Below, one piece after another: positions 51,189 to 60,100 of a stretch of DNA of 64,000 nucleotides. Origin of the DNA: an uncultured Christensenella sp. Lineage in GTDB: Bacteria > Bacillota > Clostridia > Christensenellales > Borkfalkiaceae. The stretch is from contig CAJUGI010000005.1 of the NCBI GenBank assembly GCA_910586065.1, positions 9,525-73,524 on the forward strand, given 5' to 3'. The position numbers and the translations under genes were made by a program. The notes beneath the pieces were generated by a model. That model made no database searches. It saw nothing but the letters and a program-made list of their open reading frames with translations, and had not been told where the DNA came from. Positions within the stretch are counted from its first letter, which is position 1, and every line of letters begins with the position of its first letter.

Positions 51189-54100
51189 TTATTCGATGTA
51201 AGGGTCACTGAATCCGTCCTCGTCGTCATAGCCGCCCGCCGGCTTACGCTTCTTCAACTTGACTGCAAGTATAATTATAATCAGAAGAAGAAGTACTCCT
51301 GCCGCAATAGCTACATACCATATCCACTGGGGAATGGAGCCGAGTTTATCGGGATTGAGCGGGTCGTCCGTAGTGTCACCCTTAATGGATATGGGTACCG
51401 AAGGCTCTGCAATCTCGTAGTTGATATTGTCAAGCGATATGGTCATCTGGTGGTCGCCGATACTTGTAAAGTCGCCGCCGCCGTTAGAGCCGCTTGTACG
51501 AACCGTTACGGTTACGCGCATACCGTTATCGTTATAGAAATAATTCTGACCGTTGCTTGCACCGCTTAAAACAAGCGTTTTACCGTTTGCCCAGCCGCTT
51601 ATAGTGGGAACGGGAGCATGATTTTCACCGTCGTAAACGAACGTGTCAGTGTCAAGTCCCCAGTCTACCGTAAGTTTTCTGGGATTGATAACATATCTGC
51701 CCTCGTTAGTAGCGTCGGTGCTGCCGTGGCCTCTGTACATAATTCCGTACTCTGCAAACGCACTGCCGCTACCGGGTTTGAGTTCGAAGTAAATATTATA
51801 TTCGCCGACTCTCGTTCTTGAATTTACGCCAAGCACGGTTACGCCGTCAAGCATGTTTTTGAATTCGTTCTTATCGGTCACAGCGCCTGCAGGGTCGAGA
51901 GTAAAGTACTCTTCGCCTTTTTCGTTTACACCGAAAAGCTTATCAAGCAAATCCGAAGGTATACCGTCGCCGTAGCTGACTTCGAAAGAATTCTGGAAGA
52001 GAACTATTATCGCTTCGTCGTTTCTGTAAACGAGTACGCGCCATACGCCTTCAAGAGGTTCGTGGTTAGGAACTTCGATTCTGTATCTGATACCCCATCT
52101 GCCTGCCGCAAGAATCTTGGGAGGCGCAGACTTGGAATAGTTTGCAACCTTTTCCATATCATCGAGGTCATCCTGGTCGGTGAGGTCGTAAATCCTGTCT
52201 TCATAAAGCAGGGTTACGGGAGCATCGCCCCAGCCTTCATACATAATCTTTGTATACTTACCGTCGGAATCTTTATTCGAAAGGCTGATTACTACGCCTG
52301 TCGTCTCGCGGGGCAATTCCTCATCAAACAATTCCTGTCCGCGCGAGGGAACGGAAATTTCAGCCTTGTTCACATAGAACACGCCGCTTTGACCGTTTCC
52401 GTGCTGTCCTTCGAATTTAACTTCGTATCTGCTGTTTAACAGTATATCAGTGTTGTTCCAACTGCCGGTTACAGTGTAGCCCGTTACTCTGCTGTTGAGG
52501 AAATCGCCGCCGTCGAAATCGCTGTCGGTTACGTTTACTCTTACGTTTATTGCAAGGTTTTCAACGTCCTCGGGAAGAGGCAGGCACTTTTTACCATACT
52601 CGGTATAAGCAACATAGTTATACGTAAGCTGGGTATATTTTGATTCGAGGTTCGACTTGGTAACTTCGCCGTAGGTTGCCGTATAATCGGTTATTTCGAT
52701 AACTATTACAATCTTCTTTATTTCGAACGTAAATTCGTCCGTCGGATTGCCGTTTTCATCAACGAGCGTAATTCCGTCGTTTGCAGTAGCAAGAGGCTTT
52801 GCAACTTTTACGTGGTATATACCGGGTTCCTTTGCAGGTCCGTCGGTAACAACTACGTCAAGCGCCGTCCACTTGCCCGTTGCCTGCGAGAAGTAATACG
52901 CTTCGGGCGTGTGTTCTTTTCCGTCGTAAATAAAGTAATTTACGTCTGACTTCCAACCCTGCACCGAAACCGTGCCGTTGACTGCCGCTACCGAGAAAGT
53001 ATCGGATGCGAAAGTTACGTCATAGTTTGCAAGCGCATCATTGTATCTTTGAAGGTCGTTTGTATTATTTGTAAGACCTACGGTCCAGGTTGTACCGGGG
53101 TTAGCCGAAGCAGTATAACCGGTAGTAATCCAAAAATAATTGCCGTCCGAATCGGGACCGAGCCCAAGCGAAGCAAGACTTTCGCCGGAAACAAACGAAC
53201 CTACAATGTTTACCGTATAATCGGCTTTTTCCGCCTTATACGCCACGTCGTTTGCTTTTATCGTTATTGCAAGAGGAACGGGTTTAATTCTTAAACTATA
53301 GGAACCGTCCGTTACCTTGTAGTTTGTGGTATAGTTCTTCAGCTTTACGCTGACGGTGTAGTTGCCTACGTCTCTTATTGCATTTACGCGAGTACCGTCC
53401 TTGGTAATAACATATTCAAGAGCAAGGTCGGAAGGGTCGGCATCGGATTCAAACATAGAAGCTTTGTATCCTCTCGTCTGTTCCGTACCGTCGTAAAGCG
53501 TTTCAAAGCTGCCGTTTACCGCCGTCCAATCGCCTGACGCCGTATCCCATTCAACTTTTATGTTTTTTGCCGTAATTGCATATTCAACATAATTAATTAC
53601 GCTGTCTGCAAACACATAATTTGCGTTTGAGGGATTAGCCGCCGTCGCTTTGTAATTTGCATGAACGAGCTTTGTTTCTGTCTGTGCGACACCGCGTCCG
53701 TCAGTATACGTTACAACAAGATAAACTTTCTCATTATTATGGAGTTTATCCTCGTACCAAGCTTCGGGCGCCTGATGAGCACCGTTATACTCGAAACTTC
53801 TTTCGCTGCTCCAATGAAGCTGTACTTTTATCTTAGTAATATCGAAGAGAACATACGAAAGTTCTTCGGGAACACCGTAACCGGGGTCTGCAGAGTAAGC
53901 CGTAATTTTATAGCTGCCCGCATTGATTGCCGCATTGCCGCAGGATGAACCGTCAGCATTAGTAATTACGTAGTAAATATTAGGATTACCGTTCATTACC
54001 GCGTTGGGAGCTTGAACGTTGCCGTTATATTCATACTTCTGCACAGTGTGTCCCGTAACTTCGGTTTCGGAAATAGCAATGCCGTTAAAGTACCAGGTAA

Positions 54101-57100
54101 ACGTAACGTTATCCTTGCTCTTAATTGTAAACGCGCGTGTTGCGGAACCGGTAATTTCATAGTTCTGGCTGTAAATCGTTACTGTAGCCGTGTGGTTGCC
54201 GACAGCGGTTGCACCGCTAACCGAGAAGTTTATTCCGGTTACTATGGAAGAATCGCTTAAAAGTTTGAATACGGGTACGGGCGACTGAATGGTATCCGCG
54301 CGGTATTCGTAAACGATTTCATCGCTTGCTCCTACTTCGCTACCGTCCAAAGACGTCTTTTTCCAGCCGACGGTTATTTTAGCCGTGCTTATTTCAAAGT
54401 TCTTTGTAGCAGAAGTGCCGCTAGCAAAAGCATAATTGTCAGTATCGGGAAGCTGTACGAACGCGGTGTAATTACTGCCGGCGTTAGTCTGCTTGCCGTT
54501 TACCGTAACTGTTAAGGAAAGCTGGTTATTGTCGCTGCCGTAAAGTTTTACCGCAGGTCCCTGAGCCGTACCGTTGTATTCCCAGACAAAGTTGCTTGCG
54601 CCGCTTACGGTTTCGTTTGCCGTACCGTCTTTGCCAAGCCATTCAACCGTAACGAGTTTAGGAGTAACGGTGTAAGAACCGTTTACAAACGTAACCTTAT
54701 AGTTAGCATTGTTATAACCCGCTCCGTCCGGTTTAACCGCATAATATCCTGCGTCAGCCGCATTGTTTTCAACAATGAGCTTAACCTGCAAGTCGTCGGT
54801 TGTTCTTGCGAGACTTCCCGACGTAACCGTGTAATAATCTCCTGCGAGCGCAATCACGGTGCCGTCATATTCTTTTGTTCCGTCGCTCTTTATTGTAAGA
54901 GTAACTTCACGTTGTGCAACGGTAAGAACGCCGTCAACGTAGGTTATGTCGTAGTTGCCCTGCGTTGCACCGTAGCCTGAAGGAGTTATAGTATAGCTAC
55001 CGCCGCCTATCGGGTCGTATCTGTTATAGTTATAAGTATAAGACAGCGTACCGCTTGTAAATACGGTTTCATCTTCGCCGTAAGCAAAACCGACTGCCAT
55101 ATAACCGTAACCGTTTGCGGGGAGCTCGTCGCCGTAAACAACCGTTCCGTTGTTTGCCGTAACGGTTAACTTAGCTTTCTCGACTTTATAAGTTGCGTTT
55201 GTATTTAAAGTTACGGTATAATTTCCGTTTAAAGGATTTCCGTCCGTATCTTCTTTCCATTTGCCTGTAATAGCGTAAGTAGCCACGCCGAGTTTGTTAA
55301 TATTGTCGCCTGCGTTCAGCGTTAAGGAAAGTTCAAGGAACTGTTCAAGATTTTCGCCGCCGACTGCAAACGTATTGATATTGGAAGTCAAAGCTTCAAA
55401 TTTGTCGCCGTATTTAACAGTATGACTGTCGATTGTTACTGTTATCGCCTTCGGTTTTACGGTTAAAGTTCCGTCAACAAAAGTTATATCGTAGTTGGGG
55501 TTAGCAAGTCCGCTGAGTTTTATTCCGTACGTACCTACCTTGCCGTATCTCATATAACCCACGGAGTAAACCGCAGTTCCGAGAGAATCGCCGATAACCA
55601 ACTTATTGTCAACGTCCGTATAACCGTAAGTTACCTTATCAGGGTCGTCACCGTATGTAAAGCTGTTTACGTCGTTCGCCTTAACCGTTATAGCGCGGGG
55701 CGTAATTTCGTAATATGCTTCGGTAACCTTAATAGTATAGCTGTTATTTGTGCTTGTGCAGGTTACAGGATATTTACCAACGTTTTTAATATCGCTGTAA
55801 CCGTCGGGCTTACCGATAGCGAGAGTTAAACCGAGCGAAGCTGCGGTTACGCTTGAGTCGCTTAAAGTTACATAGCTTGCTATGCTTCCGTTGAGTATGC
55901 TGTCGGTAAGAACAGCGTCGCCGTATACCGTGGAAGGCACGTTAATAGTTACGACGATTATCGCCGCGCCTACGTACAGGCTGCCTTTTACGTTAGAAGA
56001 AGAATTGATATTATAGTTATCAAGCGTTCCACTGACGGTAACGGTAATTTCATATGTTCCCGCCGCGCCGCCGTTGTAGTTTGTAGCGTAGGAAATCATA
56101 CCGCTTAAAAGCGCGTCAGTATCACCGTTCTTCCATCCGCTTACGGTTACACCGAAGCCGTTTACAGTGTCAAACGTTCCGCCTACGTTAATCGTACCGT
56201 CTTTAGGAGTTACAACAAGTTCCGCCTTTTCTATCGTATAAGTTGCGCCGTTGATTGCAACCGTAAGATTTTCAACGTTATAGTTTGCATTGAGCGCCGA
56301 AGAAGTGCTCTGTGCAATCTTATAAACGCCTGCAGCAAGTGCGTTTGTTGCCGTACTGTTGTCCGCAAGGGTTGCAGTCTTTTCGAGAACAAGCCCGAGT
56401 TTGTCGTTTGCAACAAGCCCCGTAACCGTGTACTCAACGTCGCTTATCGCATCGCCGTAAACACTGGAAGCATTGTTAATGGTAATGCTTACGTTCTTCT
56501 GCTTAACGTTAAGAGTTCCGTCTGCAAAAGTGATATTATAATTGGGATTTTCAAGTCCGCTGAGTTTAATTACATACGAATTACCAACAGCGCCGTACTG
56601 TGCATAACCAACCGAGAACTTCGGCTCGCCGAGCATTACGAGAGTATCTCCCGTGGGAAGCGTGCTGCCCGTTGCAAGCTCGATAACGCCGTTAAGCGCC
56701 GCAAGTTTATCCTGGTCGCTCAAAGAAGAATAATTATCGAGCGAAGAGTAAATATTTGCAGGATTATCACCGTAAGTAATTTCCTGATTTTTAACGCTTA
56801 CCGTTATATTTCTGGGGTTAATCGTGTAAGAACCGTCGCGGAACACAACCGTGTAAAACCCTGCTTTATCACCCGTGAGTTCGGCGGTTATCACGTATTT
56901 ACCCGCATTCTTGGCGTCGGAAACTTCAACGCCGTTCTGCATAATTTTAAGCGAAATATCTGCTGCGGTTATAGCCGCGTCGCTGATATTGTCAATGTAA
57001 GCGCTCTTGTCGCCGTTGATGCCGGACTTGCTTATTGCAACGCCGCTGTCGCCGTAAACGCCAGAAGCCGCAATATCCTTTAACGTAACGACAATCGCCG

Positions 57101-60100
57101 CCGCATTTACAACGTAGAGCGAACCGTCTTTAAACGTTACCGAATAGTTTGCAAGGTCGCTGCCGGAAGTGAAAGCAACCGTAATTGCAATTTCGGTACC
57201 CGCCGCGGAAGAAGTTGTGTAACCCGTTGCCGCATATACGAGCAAATTGTTGAGAATAGTCGCCGAGTCGCTGTTTTTAAAACCGTCCGCAATAACGCCG
57301 AAACCTTCGGTTGCAAACGTTGAAGGAAGCGCGGAACCTACGGTTATGCTTCCGCTCCTTGCGGTAACCGTAAGAACGGCTTTATCAACGGTATATTTTG
57401 CATTTGTGAGCGCGGTGTTAAGTACAGACACCGCCAAGGTGTAGTTGCCGAGTTCGTAAACTCCGCTGACAGCCGTTAAGCCGTCCGCTTCGATTGCATA
57501 TTCGCCGGCATTCTTCGCGTTAGCCGCAACCGTACCGCTCTTTAAAGTATCCGACTTCTTTAATACGAGTCCTAAGCTGTCGCCGTTTACAAGGTCTGCA
57601 GAAGTATAAGTTACAGCCTTGAAATCGTCGCCGTAAACGCTCGACTGGTTGTTAACCGTGATGTCGGTAATCGCTTTGGGGGTAACGGTTAAAGTGCCTT
57701 CGGCGTATTTAACCGCATAGTTCGAATTTGCCGTAAGTCCGCTTACGGAAATTTTATAGCCGTTGCCTACCGCACCGTACTGGGTGTAACCAACCGAATA
57801 TACGGGAGTTCCCAAAGATGCGAGAGTATCGCCGGTTACAAGCTGGTTTGCGCTGGTTGCGGCAATTTCGATGTCGTTAGTAAGCGTGGAAACCGCAGAG
57901 CCGTAAACAAGCGTCTGATTTTTAGCGGCAACGGTAATTTCACGCGGGGTAATTACGTAAGTACCCGTTTTAACGGTTACGTTATAGATTTTGTTGGACC
58001 AGTCCGCGTTAATGACGTATTCACCTGCGTCCTTAACCGTACCGCCGGCAGTTTTAGGTTCGATTGAAAGGGTTATCGTACCCAAATCGGCCAAACTTGA
58101 AACGCCGCTTACGCTGAGCGCACCCGAAAGAGCCGCAAGCTGCGTGCCTGTAAGCACGGGTTCGCCGTAAGCGCTTGTTGCGCCGTTTGCGCCGGTAAGA
58201 TTGATAGTAAGAACAACCGCCGCGCCGTTTACGGTGAGCACTCCCTTTGCAACAGGGGTTACCACGTCGTAGTTATCGAGCGTGGAAACAATAAGATTGA
58301 TGTCGTATGCGCCCGCCGCGGAAGAAGGCGTATACGCAACGCCGTCCTTTGTGAACGTAAACGCAAGTTTACCGCCGAGCACCGCCGCAATTGTATCGCT
58401 GTTTTTAAGTCCCGTTACCGTTACGCCGAGGTTAGTCGCGTCGCCGAAGCCCTGGGTTGCAGAGTTTTCGGGGAGCGATTCACCAGTGGAAATGGTTGCG
58501 TTTATGGGGGTTACGGTGAGTTTAGCCTTTTCGATTGTGTACTTAACGCCCGAAACGGTACGCGCGTCGTTCGAAGCTTTGTTTGAAGAATCGATTGAAA
58601 CCGTTGTGGTGTTGAGTTTAACAATCTTATAGTTGTCGTTCATTCCGCTGGCGTCGAGAATAACAGGGTATTCGCCCGCCGCGTTGCCCGTTACGGCAGC
58701 ACTGCCGCCGATAACCGTACCCGTTTGACCGCGCGAAAGCACGATACCCAAATCGTCGCTTGCGCGAGCAAGTCCGTTAACGGTGTAAGTTACGTTCTTT
58801 TCAACGTCGCCGTAAACGCTTGAGAAACTGCTTGCAATGCTTACTTCAACCTCTTTGGGGGTTACGGTAAGTTTGCCCGCGTTGACAGTTACGTTATAGT
58901 TGGGGTTTATGTAAGGGGTGCTGTCGGAAGAGCTTGTAACAAAGCCGGTAACCGTGATTGCGCCCGTATACTCGCCTGCCGCGCCGTACTGCGCGTAAGC
59001 AACGAAATACTGCGGAACACCTAAAACGTCAACCGTTTCGCTTCCTACAAACGTGCCTGCCGCAACGGTTGCAAAACCGTTTGTCAGGGTTGAAGGAGCC
59101 GCGCCGTATTCAAGAGTTTTGTCCGCTACGCTTAAAGTAATCGACTTGGGAGAAACGGTGAGTTCGCCTTCGACAAACTCAACGGCATATTTCGTGCCGG
59201 AAGCCGTTCCTTTTATCGTGTAAGTTCCGGCAGCAGGGCGCGCGCCGTTTGCAACGCCGTCAACCGAAAGGGTGATGCCGAGAATCGATTCGGTATCGCC
59301 CGCTTCGAGAGCGCCTGCAGGAACCGTGAATGCGAGAGCGGAATAATTAAACGTATCGCCGTAAGTTATTCCGCTGGTGTTTGTGATGGTAACGACGATT
59401 TTTTTGCCGTTTACCGTCAACTGTCCGTTGGTAACCGTTAGAGTGTAATTTTGAAGCCCGCTGTAAGCGTTTGTAACTTCCACGGGGGTTGTTGCGTTGT
59501 CGTAAAGTCTTATTACAAAGTCCCCTACGCCGTTGGCCGAGGTATAAGCCGTTTTAGCCGCCCAGCCGGCAAGCACCGTAGCCTGAGTGTCGCCGTATTT
59601 AAAGCCTTCAGCCGTAAACGCAAGCGAAGGAACCGCGCCGCCGTACTCCATTTCCTTGTCGGCAACAACGATATTCAAAGGCGCTTTGGCAATGGTTACG
59701 GTGTTGCCCGTAACGCCCGATGCCTTGATTTCGTAGTTAGCTGAAAAAGCCGAAGAAACCGTTGCGGTTATGGCGTAAGTGCCGGCAGTCTTTAAAACGG
59801 TGGTGCTGTCGGCGCCGTTTTTATAAGTAAGCGTAACAAGAACGTTTTCGCCCGTTGCCGTGCCGTCCTGCGTTACAGTGTAATTAACCGAAGGAACCGC
59901 GCCGTAAATAACGCCGGTTTCCGCCGTAATGGCAACCGAAATCTGCTTTTTGGCAATGTTTGCGGTGGCCGTAGTCTGCAAAGGATAAGCCGTTCCGCCC
60001 ACGGAAACCGTGCTTACAACTTCGTAGTTCGAAGCCTTAAAAGTATCCTTATCCTTTAATGTGATGTTTTTGATGTTAACCGTTTTTCCGGTGCCGGCGG